Below are positions 1 to 11,593 of a stretch of DNA of 64,000 nucleotides, in pieces (positions within the stretch are counted from its first letter, which is position 1; the number at the start of each line of letters is the position of its first letter). A program made the translations under genes and the position numbers. The stretch spans positions 277,830 to 341,829 of the forward strand of contig CALYLW010000325.1 in assembly GCA_944989445.1 (NCBI GenBank), in the 5' to 3' direction. Origin of the DNA: Ampullaceana balthica (Eukaryota > Mollusca > Gastropoda > Lymnaeidae). The notes under the pieces are model-generated. The model did not search any database and was not told the DNA's origin. It saw only the letters and a list, made by a program, of their open reading frames with translations.

Positions 1-636
1 CAGACGAAAAGAACGAGAATTTTTATGTGTTAGTTGTTGCATGTGGTCCAAGGTTGTCATTGCCAGGGCGGGGGTGGAAGATAAGCATCCACTTCTCTAG
101 AAATGCCATAAAAGGCTTGCGTCTCTCAATGCCTCTGTCAACCAAAATCCAGCTCCTGGCCTTCTCGCTTGGCTCACACAAAAGCCCGGCGGACCATGTT
201 TCTACTAACAGGAGAAGGGATGAAGGCGGTCAACTGGCGTCTCAAAACCAGTAGCTTCGGGTAGATGAGACTCGTTAACCATGGTCGGTAGCTCATCTAG
301 GAGAGGGAAACTCTTATTCTAAACCTCCGCTGCCTTGCGGCTAAACCCTCATGGGAAAGGCTAGGGGAGTAAACCCCGACAGAAAATCAGGAAATGGAGC
401 TCCTAAGGCGGTCTGCTACTGAAACAAATTGCATTCCGGCAGCTCCTGCGACGCGAATGGTGCCAAGCCGTATCGACATTAGTCGTTCCATTGGATCCAC
501 CATTGGCGTGGAGAGGGGGGATCTGCTGTTTGGGCAGCAGCTGGTTCTCCATAGTAACACGCCCAGGCTTTATCTTTACTGGAGAGGACACTCCAGCATC
601 GCCGCAAGGTGTGAACACAACACGGGAAGCAGCAGT
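1..636 (+). other. Unassigned GC-richer block, possibly the 5' region of a LINE
   Basis: The block holds two short ORFs (27-254 and 394-675) with no recognised domain. Its moderately GC-rich, unstructured sequence directly abuts an antisense LINE coding piece at 637-699, so it may be the 5' leader of a non-LTR element. I see no reverse transcriptase in it; this is a guess. Confidence 0.2.
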
Positions 637-699
637 TTAGTTGTTGCATACGGAATAGGAAAAGTGTTTTTATAACTGTCTATCTGAGGGTTGTATTAG
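637..699 (-). mobile_element. Short fragment of LINE C-terminal coding sequence
   Basis: Read on the minus strand, this 60-base piece matches the plus-strand LINE end at about 55975-56040 (ataccctcaga/tctgagggttgtat and ccgtatgcaa landmarks). It is a broken copy without the 3' tail. Confidence 0.6.
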
Positions 700-955
700 A
701 TTATGTTTGGTTTATACCATGAATACTTGAAGGATATTATCTCAACGCAGGCACAAGAATATGGTAGAGCTGTTAAGTTTGTCGTGAGTCGTGAGGTCTA
801 ATAAAATTGAATATTTTGGCTCATTCATGCTGTTTTAACTTGTACCAGATTTCTTTAGACAGATGGCACCACAGCAGCGCCACCTTTCCAATTCAGTGGG
901 ATAGTATGATAGAGGTATAGATATCATAATGTAAAATGACATAACGGCTAAAAAA

Positions 956-1166
956 AACTGTTGTCACCTAATGCTTAATTTTATTTTTGAAAAAGCTAAT
1001 TTATTTAGGATATTAATTGCACATATTTATTAAATATTGTACTTCAACATTGTTTATTTACTTTTTTAAAGAAAAACCTAGATTATGGCTATTTTTGAAA
1101 TAAAAAACCTAGACGAGGTCGAAAAATCCTAGATCTAGGTTGAAAAGCCTAGCACTGGCAGCACTG
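956..1166. mobile_element. MITE family 'CAGTG-TGCCA', copy 1 (hAT-like)
   Basis: Left end actgttgtcacctaatgc and right end cactggcagcactg form degenerate terminal inverted repeats of the hAT CAGTGNTGCCA type. The interior, including aaaaacctaga repeats, is shared with 5143-5378. I found no clear 8-bp target duplication. Confidence 0.55.
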
Positions 1167-1748
1167 ATTTGTAATCACGAGATGTTGTAAGTTGGGACCG
1201 GCATATCCAGAGAACGTCCTGTAATCTCATAGTTTATTTTTGGTAGGCCATTGGTAGACCTGACAAAAAATTGGGTTTATATTAATTCTTATAGGCAGTG
1301 ATACGGAAATGTTATACATCTCTGTATATAAATATATTACATTGTTACATACACGTCGTTTTAGAAATTTTTGAATAATATTACATATATAAAGGAATCA
1401 TCAACATTTTGGCTTGAATTTTAAATTGCCTAATTATGTTGTATATTCAAAACAAATTTAGGACACATTTAAAAAAAAATTTTTTTGACAAACACACACA
1501 AAAAAAAAGCAATATTGAAAAAATCAAATTCAAGTTTCTTTATAAGATTACTGGTTTTAATGTAATTTAACTGTGTATTTTGTGTGAGACTGCAGTCTTA
1601 AATCGTAACACACATGAAGCCATTTTAAAAGTTCATTAAATAAACGGTAGTAATCAAATATTGAAGTGGATTTTTCATTTAAAGTTGCGCCTTTTTGATG
1701 TGACGACACAGTTCTTCAACACAATCCCTGTTGTATGACACACTCCCA

Positions 1749-1862
1749 CTTTTTTTTTAAAGCATAATTTATTTATCGTATTAATTGCACATATTTATTA
1801 TTTGTGTACTTTGACATCGTTTATTTACTTTCTTAAAGGAAAAAAAACAAGATTATGGCCAT
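1749..1862. mobile_element. Partial copy of the 'CAGTG-TGCCA' MITE
   Basis: The stretch shares attaattgcacatatttatt and the following region up to agattatggccattttt with 956-1166, but lacks both ends. It stops where a family-B repeat begins. Confidence 0.45.
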
Positions 1863-1866
1863 TTTT

Positions 1867-2783
1867 AACCACGTTTTTATTAACTCGCTTTGGTTCCTGT
1901 TTGTTTGTGCAAGAATTTTTTCAAATCTGCCAACGTATAATTGAACCACTTCTGATGGTCCTAGAGATCTGAAAATTTTACCACAGATAGATCTTGGATG
2001 ACAATGATCGATCGAATGTACTGTTATTAAATTATTGAACTTTTTAGTTTATCTATAGGGTTGGTCATTTCTGAAGCCGAAAAACGTCATAGCTCAATGA
2101 GTAATGTTTTATTTTTAGATTACATTTTAGCGGAACAATGTTTTGAAGCATAAATACAATCGAATCACTATGTTCTCAAAATTGTTAGCATATTAAAATT
2201 ACGAAACTTTTTTTCCTTTTTCAAGTCCAATTTGCTGTCTTAAATTAACGAAGAATTAACAAATAGCTGACAAAATACATCCTTCTCAATATACCTACAT
2301 TTACATATTGACTCGTATCTTTTATTACATTTTTATGAAATCTGTCCTTAAAAAAGATAAATATAGCCCCAATATTTCTATTAATGGCTCTCCGCCATAT
2401 GATGACAAGGCCTATAGTCTATATATAAGAATCTGTACCGTCTGCTTTTGTTGACATCCGTGAGTTCACCCCGTGACCACATCACAATGTTTTTAAAACG
2501 TCGGGCGGGCGCTTGTGAGGTGTTTGGTAAAATAAATAGAGGTAAAAAAATATTTTAAAAAAACCACGTTTTTATTAGAAAGAATAAAATAAAATAGAGG
2601 TGAAAAAGAAATGGTTTGTTGAAAACCACGTTTTTATAAGTGGACTTAAAAGAATAAAATAAATAAAGGTAAAAAAAATGATTTTTTAAAACCACGTTTT
2701 TATAAGTGGACTAAAAAGAAGAAAATAATTTAAAACTTATTAGTTCAAGTACTTCGATTCCATATAACTAAAAACGTGGGGCT
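1867..2783 (+). mobile_element. Family-B dispersed repeat, copy 1 (interrupted)
   Basis: Begins ccacgtttttattaactcgc and contains the same blocks as the repeat at 63205-64000: caaatctgccaacgta, accacttctgatggtcct, agatcttggatgacaat, then after a gap of about 320 bases gggcgggcgcttgtgagg and three short subrepeats with aaccacgtttttataagtgg. It ends at ctaaaaacgtgggg, where a LINE 3' end is joined. Noncoding; type unknown, perhaps Helitron-like or foldback. Confidence 0.55.
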
Positions 2784-3976
2784 GAGCATTGCCATACAAC
2801 ATTGTCTTTACATGGGACTCTTCCGCCTCTCTCACCTCCCCGGCAAGACGTCACCAGGTGTACGACCGTCTCAGAGGCTTGGCTGCAATGACGGCAGTTC
2901 GAGTCCCTGTTGTGGTCTAGCCCTGTGAAAGTATGAGTTGGTTGGGCAGTGTTCTGTTCTCATCTGAGTCACTAAACTCTGGTGTTTGCGACTCAGGTTC
3001 CACCACTTGTCTGAACGGCTTGGCCTGGGCATGTTAGCGAATACCCCTCTGGCTGTCGTGTTGTCAGCCCACTCCTGGTACCACTTATTCCGGAAGTGGT
3101 CCTTTAGCCAGGTTTTAGCCCCAAGGTAAGTGACTGGGGCCTCTGGTTGGGGCAGGGTCGCTCCTGCTTTGGCCAGGGAGTCTGCCTTTTCATTGCCGTT
3201 AACATTCACGTGGCTCGGGATCCACTGCACTGTTACCTTACCTCCAAGTCTTTCGAGCCTACCCACGTCCTCCAAGATGGCGTCAACCAGGTGGGTACGA
3301 CGCTTCTCACTAGCCAGGACTTCGAGGGTTGATCTCGAGTCACTAAACAGTACCGTGTCGAAACCGAAAATTTCCGACCCCTGCAGTGTCCGGTGCACAC
3401 TTTCCAGGGCCCTGTGTATAGCCTCAAGCTCCGCATCGTAATTCGATGCCATAGTCCCACAGGGACCTGAAAGTTCTTCTTTTGGTGGCCCTCCTATTGG
3501 GTATAAGATGAGCGCACCATATCCTGCAATTCCTTCACTTCAACTGGCAGACCCATCCGTGAACACTTTCACTTGGGTTCCCGCGAACCCTTCTATCGTC
3601 TCAAGGGCAGTCGCTTTCTGTACATGTTCAGGGCTGCGTTTCGTCACTGCCGTGTCAGTCAAAGACAAACGTATTTCGGGACGTGTGCATTCCGCATAGG
3701 GCGGTTTAAGTGGGACACTTATAATTTGTCTTCTATTTCGTGGGGGTTTGACGTTCCTATAAAGTTCCGTTACTTGGTGCATAAATGAGGAACGTTTCAA
3801 ACACCCACGTCCGCTCCAGTTATCCTGCATTTGGTAACAGGGTTCTCTAGTGTCTAACCTGCGGTACCTCTCTGCAGTTGTTATGATTGCCTTTTCCCTA
3901 CATATTTCGAGCGGCTCTACGTTTGCGATGACTTCCACAGCAGCTGTGGGTGTAGTTCTGTAGGCGCCACAGATAA
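2784..3976 (-). pseudogene. 5'-truncated I-type LINE: end of reverse transcriptase ORF with RNase H
   Basis: Read leftwards, the frame opens with GAYRTTPTAAVEVIANVEPL, the motif that follows reverse transcriptase in LINEs, then an RNase H domain: FTDGSA (first Asp), DAELEAIHRAL (Glu), FSDSRS (second Asp) and NEKADSLAKAG (last Asp region). It is broken by one in-frame TGA just after TDGSAS (about 3540) and by a frameshift near 2930, past which a C-x2-C...H...C knuckle continues in another frame. RNase H places it with the I/R1-like LINE clades. The reverse transcriptase itself is missing, so the copy is dead. Confidence 0.8.
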
Positions 3977-4231
3977 ATCTTAAAGCCTACTAAATGAAGC
4001 ATTTGAGCATCAAATAAATTACTTTATTGACATTGATAAAGAACAGTTCAATATTGATAGAATAAGGATGCAGGTTTTTATGGCTGTACCTACACTACAA
4101 GAAGAGGCATTATGTTAGATAAATTGGGGGTTGGGGGGAAGGCCCCCTTGATCTATTAAAATTTATTCAACATTAAGATTGGAAAATTCTGTACCCAACA
4201 TTGTATAATTTTGCTATGAATTTTTTCAACT

Positions 4232-4431
4232 ATTGCTATCAGTGTCGCAAGTTGTGAAAGGATCTTCTCCAAAGTGAAGTTGATAAAAATTATCTTCGTC
4301 CCACAATGAGCGATTTAAGACAAAAAAATCTTGCAACATTGTCCATAGAACTAGATATTACAAATAATTTAACTTTTGATAGCATAATACACGATTTTTC
4401 TATTATGAAAGTTAGGAAAGTAAATGTATAA
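4232..4431 (+). pseudogene. hAT transposase C-terminal (dimerisation) fragment
   Basis: SVASCERIFSKVKLIK, then after a one-base shift NYLRPTMSDLRQKNL and ATLSIELDI, followed by a stop at 4429. This is the hAT family C-terminal dimerisation motif (SxxxCERxFSxxKxIKNxLRxxM) as found in ZMYM1-like transposases. Only the last 65 or so codons survive. Confidence 0.75.
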
Positions 4432-4782
4432 ATATGATTACATACTAATGTACACATATTCTTTGTTTGTAAAAAAAATCATTTATTTATAAATATAAAA
4501 TAAATGATAGTAATGGATAATGTTTTTTTTGTGTGTAAAATTGGGACATGTTTTGTCTCATGGGGGGGGGACTACGACCTCAGTAACTTTATTGTTTATT
4601 GTGCCCTTTAAAAAATGTATAGTGTATTTTTATAAATGTGCATGTATAGGTATATCATCTTATGCGGCCTCTTTTATTTCTTCTTACATAAATATGGCAT
4701 GCAATGATGAACATGATCCCCACCTTTACTTCGTTTCAATTACAATTGTTTATTCATGTTTATTAATTTATAAAAAACGTCA

Positions 4783-4830
4783 TATAATATAATATAATAT
4801 AATATAATATAATATAATATAATATAACAT
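4783..4830. repeat. (ATAAT)n microsatellite
   Basis: About nine copies of the pentamer ataat. Confidence 0.85.
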
Positions 4831-4848
4831 CATATAATCGACTAATTT

Positions 4849-5042
4849 GCAGTCCATAAATGACGTCACGCGATTTTGGCAGATTTTTCACCTCCTCCGT
4901 CCTCGTAACAAAAAACTTAGACCCCTTCTTCAATATGACGTGACGTCACATTTCTCAACCACACCCCCCTCGTCACACATCGTCACAAGTGTATGACTCC
5001 CCTCCCCGCCCCAGGTGCATGACGTCATGTATGGACGGTCCC
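4849..5042. mobile_element. PIF/Harbinger-like MITE, copy P1
   Basis: Left end gcagtccataaatgacgtca and right end tgacgtcatgtatggacggt followed by TAA form an imperfect inverted repeat. The family is defined by the better copy at 19081-19352. The inside is C-rich with repeated cgtcacac blocks. Confidence 0.6.
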
Positions 5043-5142
5043 TAAAAAGGGCGGCACATTGGAAACCGCCCCGGGCGGCAAAAGTTCTAGCTACGCCACT
5101 GGCTATATTTATCATAATATATGACAGAGCAGGTGAAAAGAA

Positions 5143-5378
5143 ATGTTGCCATCTAATGCTTAATTTTATTTTTGAAAAATCGAATTTATTTAGCATAATA
5201 ATTGCACAAATTTATTAATTTTTGTACTTAAATATCGTTTATTTATTTTTTCAAGAAAAACCTAGATTATGACTATTTTTGAAATAAAAAACCTAGAAAC
5301 CTAGACAAGGTCGAAAAAACCTAGATCTAGCTGAAAAAACCTAGATCTAGCTTCAAAAACCTAGCGCTGGCAGGACTG
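5143..5378. mobile_element. MITE family 'CAGTG-TGCCA', copy 2
   Basis: Same left end (tgttgccatctaatgctt) and right end (gcgctggcaggactg) as 956-1166, with the same block gaaataaaaaacctaga inside. The right part has gained an extra aaaaacctagatctagc unit. Confidence 0.6.
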
Positions 5379-5715
5379 TCTTGCACACTGTTGTCTTGTT
5401 AATGGTTCTTCTTCTTCTCAAGAAGTTTTTAAAATGTATGATTTGTATAGTATACACAACGAATGAATAAACCTTTTGCTCAACTACTGGATTTATAACT
5501 GGCGGAATATAAATTAAATCTAAAAATAGCCAACCGTGGGAATAAGCTGCTCAACACAAACAATTGTTTTCAAATAGAAATAAATCATTAAAAAAAAATA
5601 ATAATTAAAAAATATATAGGCAATCGAAAAAAACAACAAACATTTTTCCCACTTACTTAAATGCACGTCACCTCAGATCTGTGCCAAATATTTTCATGTT
5701 ATCCCCATGATCGGT

Positions 5716-6990
5716 TTCTCTCACTACCATCTTTAATCCCAAGGTTCTCTCACTACCACCTATAATCCCAAGGTTCTCTAACTACCACCTATAATCCCAA
5801 GGTTCTCTCACTACCACCTATAATCCCAAGGTTCTCTAACTACCACCTATAATCCCAAGGTTCTCTAACTACCACCTATAATCCCAAGGTTCTCTCACTA
5901 CCATCTATAATCCCAAGGTTCGCTCACTACCACCTATAATCCCAAGGTTCTCTAACTACCACCTATAATCCCAAGGTTCGCTCACTACCACCTATAATCC
6001 CAAGGTTCTCTCAATATCATGTATAATCCCAAGGTTCTCTAACTACCACCTATAATCCCAAGGTTCGCTCACTACCACCTATAATCCCAAGGTTCTCTCA
6101 ATATCATGTATAATCCCAAGGTTCTCTAACTACCACCTATAATCCCAAGGTTCTCTAACTACCATCTATAATCCCAAGGTTCTCTAACTACCACCTATAA
6201 TCCCAAGGTTCTCTAACTACCACCTATAATCCCAAGGTTATCTAACTACCACCTATAATCCCAAGGTTCTCTAACTACCACCTATAATCCCAAGGTTCTC
6301 TAACTACCACCTATAATCCCAAGGTTCTCTAACTACCACCTATAATCCCAAGGTTCTCTAACTACCACCTATAATCCCAAGGTTATCTAACTACCACCTA
6401 TAATCCCAAGGTTCTCTCACTACCACCTATAATCCCAAGGTTCTCTAACTACCACCTATAATCCCAAAGTTATCTCACTACCACCAATAATCCCAAAGTT
6501 ATCTGACTACCACCTATAATCCCAAGGTTCTCTAACTACCACCTATAATCCCAAGGTTCTCTCACTACCACCTATAATCCCAAGGTTCTCTAACTACCAC
6601 CAATAATACCAAAGTTATCTAACTACCACCTATAATCCCAAGGTTCTCTCACTACCACCAATAATCCCAAAGTTATCTAACTACCACCTATAATCCCAAG
6701 GTTCTCTCACTACCACCAATAATACCAAGGTTCTCTAACTACCACCTATAATCCCAAGGTTCTCTCACTACCACCTATAATCCCAAGGTTCTCTCACTAC
6801 CATCTATAATCCCAAGGTTCTCTCAATATCATGTATAATCCCAAAGTTATCTCACTACCACCTTTAATCTCAAGGCTCTCTCACTACCATCTATAATCCC
6901 AAGGTTCTCTCAATATCATGTATACTCCCAAAGTTATCTCACTACCACCTATAATCCCAAGGTTCGCTCACTACCATCTATAATCCCGAG
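5716..6990. repeat. 29-bp minisatellite, about 44 copies
   Basis: The unit is ctctaactaccacctataatcccaaggtt split over two lines of text, that is, ctctaactaccacct + ataatcccaaggtt. Variants carry cgctcac, atctaac or tcaatatcatgt blocks, and the same variant combinations recur, suggesting repeated duplication of higher-order groups. No spacers of variable sequence exist, so it is not CRISPR-like. Confidence 0.95.
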
Positions 6991-7070
6991 ACATTGTTGC
7001 TACTTTCAAATTAGGAAAAAAAACCACTTTTCATTTGATATGGTAAGTAGTGAGCGTTTCCTAAAAATGA

Positions 7071-7429
7071 CAGTAAATACGGTAGACAGCCGTCTCTGTA
7101 ATACGGTAGACAGCCGTCTCTGTAACCGTTTGCACCTGACGCCGCGGTTTTGCGCGAGACGAGAGAACGTTTGGCCCGCCGAGCGAGTTATTTGAACTTT
7201 TATATCAGTAAACAGGTATTGAGACGGCGAGTTCAGGGCGGGTACTATTAGAACTTTGTAAGCGTTTCCACATTAGACGGACTTAAGTGCTGACCAAATC
7301 CGCATAGTGTTTCCGCTGGATTCTACAATTCATCATGTTTATAGGAAGGATTTTATAGGACATGCCGCACTATTTACTTCAAATCGGTCGAACCCAGGAA
7401 TACTTGTTAAATGATATCAGCCTGTAAAG
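7071..7429 (+). promoter_or_regulatory. CpG-rich island-like stretch, possible first exon or promoter
   Basis: After a 22-bp direct repeat (acggtagacagccgtctctg twice, 7079-7124) the sequence is unusually rich in CpG (gacgccgcggttttgcgcg) for this AT-rich region, and it ends at a donor-like AAAG|GTAGGT at 7429. It could be a promoter with an untranslated exon feeding INF2 13 kb downstream, but no transcript evidence is available. It may equally be a GC-rich repeat. Confidence 0.22.
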
Positions 7430-8690
7430 GTAGGTTCACAGGAGTTTAGATTTACATTAAATTGTTGCAGTTTTATTTATTCTGTCAAATATTGTTACCT
7501 TTAACTTGAATGAGAAAACAAGGATGAGCAAGTTAAGTGGGAAAAAACAGTAGTTACACTTTTGTGAAAGGTATTATAATCAGTGACTTGTCTTGAAGTG
7601 GTGGCGCCTATGGCAAATACTGCATAGACTCAGCTCAAACATCCACTGGGAAAAGGAAGAGTGGGTGCATATGAAACTACACATTTATTTTGAACAAATG
7701 TCTTTGATTTTGTAATTATTTACATTTCACTAAACGTTTAAATCCATTTAAAAAAAAATATTTAATAATAATTTTTTTCATGTCTGATTGGAACGCCTTG
7801 TAAACGTGCTCTTTCTCAACCACCCATACCTAATACACCCCTGATCTTTTTTGACGCCCCCCACCTCCTTTCTTTGATGTTTGAAAAAAAATATTTGTTA
7901 TTTGTATTACCAGTTCACAATTAGTTCAATTACGTTCATATTAAAGTGTGCTGTTTTCTAACTTTTATAAGCTTATTTATAACTGGAAGATACAAAGAAA
8001 CTCCTGGCATAGATTGAAAGTTATGACACTAGCGTGAGCTCATTTAATTTCAATGTTACCTCAAGTGTGCCAGGACTTTTAGACACTGAAACTCGCCCAG
8101 GTGAATCACAGACTACGGTGATTCATGCCTGGCAACTTGGTCGTGAGTTCTCTAGTCAGTTCTCCAGTGCTCTCACTTCTCAGTGTTGTGCCAATCAGGG
8201 AATGAACTTTGACCTCATTTCGCCCAGTTCCCTGGGCCACTTTCTCATCTGGTTTCCTCCCCATCTTTCGCCTTGCTCCCATTTCTTTGATTCTCGACAG
8301 CCAGCGCTCAACATTTATTTGTTTTTATCTCGTTCTGAACAAGTTGATGGTCGGCTCTGATGTAAGGGATTTAGCTGGCGCCCAATATCAAGGTAGGAAA
8401 CTATTCATGACTTGTGCCAACATAGCGTGAGATGGACCTTCAGGTTGTTTCATTTAACGACCTCACAGGACAACATTTCATTGATAAAAGTTTCCTCACC
8501 GACTTTGAATCTGACGCCCTCTTAGAATTATCAAAAAAATAATAACTGTTTTTTTTTAAAAAAGAAATTATTGTGTTGTGTTCATGCGATGTTTTAACGT
8601 CATGTAGATCTCTTGTGTTTGAACGGTGCTCTGGGATGACGTTTGTGGGGCTATGATAGCATCAAGATTTATCCCCCCCCCCAGCCTCAC
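7430..8690. other. No recognisable gene
   Basis: Unique-looking AT-rich sequence. The 108-codon ORF at 8034-8360 has no recognisable domain, no splice context and ordinary composition, so I do not call it. Confidence 0.5.
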
Positions 8691-8697
8691 TCTCCAC

Positions 8698-9202
8698 CTT
8701 TTTAAATCCCTTATATTAACTTCGCGGCCGTCTCTCTCTCTCTCTCTCTCTCTCTGTCTGTCTTGGGCTCGGCGGGCGGGCGGGCGGAAAAACAGAAGTC
8801 AAAAATGACCCACTTCCCATGATCCGATCAAACTGAAATTTGGCACACGGACCCGTCTAACCTAACAATGCATCGTATCAAAATTTCATATCGATGGAAC
8901 GTACCGTAATTAAATTACAGCATTTTTAGTTTATCCTTATATGAGGTATGTAATTCAAAATTCACTGTTTGTTATTGTTTTTTATCTGCCAGTTCCACGT
9001 GAGTTTGAGTTGACGCCGACCGTCGTGTTGACGCCGACCGTCGTGCCGACACCCCCTCACATCCCACCCCCATTTATTAAAGACAAGGGACATCACTCGG
9101 TGTCAGTCTGTAAATGTTTGAAAATAATCAATACTGTTAGTTATGTCTCATATATAAGGGATTTATAGTCAAAAACTTTGTTTTTACGGGTTTGTTTTAT
9201 TA
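8698..9202 (+). mobile_element. Family-A dispersed repeat, copy 1
   Basis: Begins tttttaaatcccttatatta and ends atataagggatttatag plus a further 37 bases, so the AAATCCCTTATAT block near each end is inverted. It contains a (CT)n tract, gcgggcgg, tgacccacttcccatgatcc and aatttggcacacggacccgt. The same blocks are in reverse at 23640-24201, with a different middle. Noncoding. Confidence 0.65.
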
Positions 9203-9238
9203 CAGCCTAAAATGAGGTAAAGAAAATAATTATATTTG

Positions 9239-9695
9239 CTATTTTTTAGGGCTGGTACTGATTTAAAAAAATGTGTTCGATTAATAGGGGAACAATTTAA
9301 TCGATTAATTTCGATTAATTATATTTTTTATAACGCATATATTCATCCCTTTAAGTTGCCATTCGTTATTTCGCAAAATCGGTTAACACGTGGTAATTAC
9401 TTGGCTCGTATATTGTGTGACGTAACACAGCAATTTCGTTCTGCTAGGCAAGAAATAAAGAAGAAAGACCTTTTTTTTACGTATGCATATCTAAATAAAT
9501 AATAATAATAAATAATACGAGTATGTAAGTAACAAAAAATTTAAATTATTAATAAATTGGAGAGCAAAAATAATATTAGAAATATGTTCTTAAATTTTGA
9601 TCGAATTTTAACAGATCAAATTAATTTTAATCGATTAAAAATTTTAACGATTAATCGATTAATTAATCGTTAATTTCTGCAGCCCTACTATTTTT
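9239..9695. mobile_element. hAT-like MITE with perfect 8-bp target duplication
   Basis: The element runs from 9247 to 9687: it begins TAGGGCTG and ends CAGCCCTA, and is flanked on both sides by CTATTTTT (9239-9246 and 9688-9695). The inside is AT-rich with several tcgattaat palindromic blocks. The 88-codon ORF across it is not a gene. An 8-bp duplication with TAG/CAG ends identifies the hAT superfamily. Confidence 0.85.
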
Positions 9696-10094
9696 ATACG
9701 GAGAAAATATTCTGAAAACGTATCTCTAAGCCACATTACTATTGGGAAAAAACTGTTTTAATGCAGTCTTGTTTATTCCAGACTTGTCCATGGGCGTCAC
9801 CACACGGTAGGGGGGAGGTTCGCTGTAATATAACCCACACCTACCCTACTCAAAAACGACGGTTAGGGATCCTTGTCTACCACTCTAATTAAGGTCGTCT
9901 GTCTGGTTGGTAGAAGAGACGTCGCTATATTTAGATCATCCTAGATGACGCAAACATTGGAGGGATTCTCAGATTCAGATGTATGAACACTACGTGACTC
10001 GTAAAACTGACAGCGTCTTCAATAACAGCCGACAATCTCTGTATTGGAATGTCAATGAGAAGTTAACTGAATGAAACTTATGATATATATTTTT
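9696..10094. other. No recognisable gene
   Basis: Unique AT-rich sequence; nothing identified. Confidence 0.5.
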
Positions 10095-10512
10095 TAATTA
10101 TTGCATCTTTCTCTGCATCTGTTAATTGTATATGTGTCTATATCTATTAATAGTATCTGTCTTCTATATCTATTATTTGTATCTGTCTCTCTATCTATTA
10201 ATTGTTATCTGTCACTACATCTATTAATTGCATCTGTCTATATCTATAAATTGTATGTGTCTATATCTACTAATTGTATCTGTCTTCTGCATCTATTATT
10301 TGTATCAGTGGATATATAGAGACATATACAATTTATAGATATAGGCCTAGAGACAGATATAATTAGTTGATATAGACACAAATTGTAAATGTTTTGTACA
10401 TCTATTATTTGTATCTGTCTCTCTATCTTCTAATGGTATATGTCTTCTACGTCCATTTGTTGTATCTGCCTCTGTATCTACCAATTGTATGTGTCTGTAC
10501 ATCTATGTATCG
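10095..10512. repeat. Degenerate tandem repeat of about 20 bp with an internal inverted repeat
   Basis: Repeats of tctattaattgtatctgtc with many variants. Part of the array is inverted: tatatctataaattgtatgt (10241-10260) reappears as its complement at about 10312-10343, so the locus can form a hairpin. Confidence 0.75.
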
Positions 10513-11590
10513 TTAGGTGAGATGGTTGAGATGACTGACACGAATTACGATATTCATCTCCCCAAGTCTGCTGCTAATGTATTCTGTGGGGCCTCGTAAA
10601 CTGGTCTCGTCACTTGCTTTCGTCGTGATTCACCCTCAGGTAGTCAGCTGGTGCCTCAAGTTTATGGGTTTCAGCACTACACGTTGAAACATTAGAGACA
10701 AGAGTTATGCCCCTTTATACACAGTTATCTCCTTGTTTATTTTTTTTTAAATTTAAATATTTCAATTTTAACATATGTTATTGCAAAGTTGTTTTCAGCA
10801 CAGGTCGTCTCCCCCTTTAACAGCTGTGTCTAAATTAAAACAAAGTCTTCGCCGCCCCCCCCCCGCCCCATAGGAAACTGTTTACATCAATCATCCTCAA
10901 TCACACGTGACAGCGCTCATATTGTTATCGATGCCCTTTATAATGGATTTATACCCCAAGTCCATATCCTCATTTCAATGATAGAATCTAATGAAAAGTA
11001 TAATTGTGTATTAACGCCTAAACCGAGATGTGCAATCTTCTCTGTTAAAAAAAGGCCCCGCGCGTAAGTTGTACATTGCACAGCAAGTGTCCTATAAATA
11101 GTGTGCTATAAATAGTGTGCTATAAATAGCTGAAACAAAAGGCCAGGCCGCAGATTCAAATTTCCTATTCACCCCACCCCACCCCCGACCCGCCCCCCAC
11201 ATACACACACGCACACACTTTTCCTTTAAAACTTGAAGGCAAGACCTGTGGCTGTGCTAGGTTTAATATAAACAACCCGAGGTTCAGGCCATCACATAAT
11301 GGCGGTTAAACTGGTATTTTTGCTTATTTCAATGGTAATGTAAGGACAATCAATATAATTGTATCGCCCTTCATCAATAATGTAATATTATCACTACCGA
11401 CATATAAAATATGTAAACATTCTAATATCGCTATCGCCATTTATACACTGCGAACAATGCAATATTACTATATAAAAAAGCATAAATAGATATCTTATGT
11501 TACTTGTGTAATGTGCTCTCTATACAAATTTAAAGTACAACCCCCCCCCCTCTTTAGCATTTGACTGTTATCTGCAATGATATTAAACCG
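10513..11590. other. Intergenic sequence, no gene recognised
   Basis: Contains C-homopolymer runs (10855, 11541) and three tandem gtgctataaata blocks near 11095-11130. No coding region recognised. Confidence 0.5.
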
Positions 11591-11593
11591 AAT

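Noticed and set aside
5716..6990. CRISPR-like array of 29-bp repeats
   Set aside because: Units abut directly with no unique spacers, and the sequence is eukaryotic; it is a minisatellite.
8034..8360. 108-codon ORF
   Set aside because: No domain, no signal peptide, no splice context; ordinary chance ORF.
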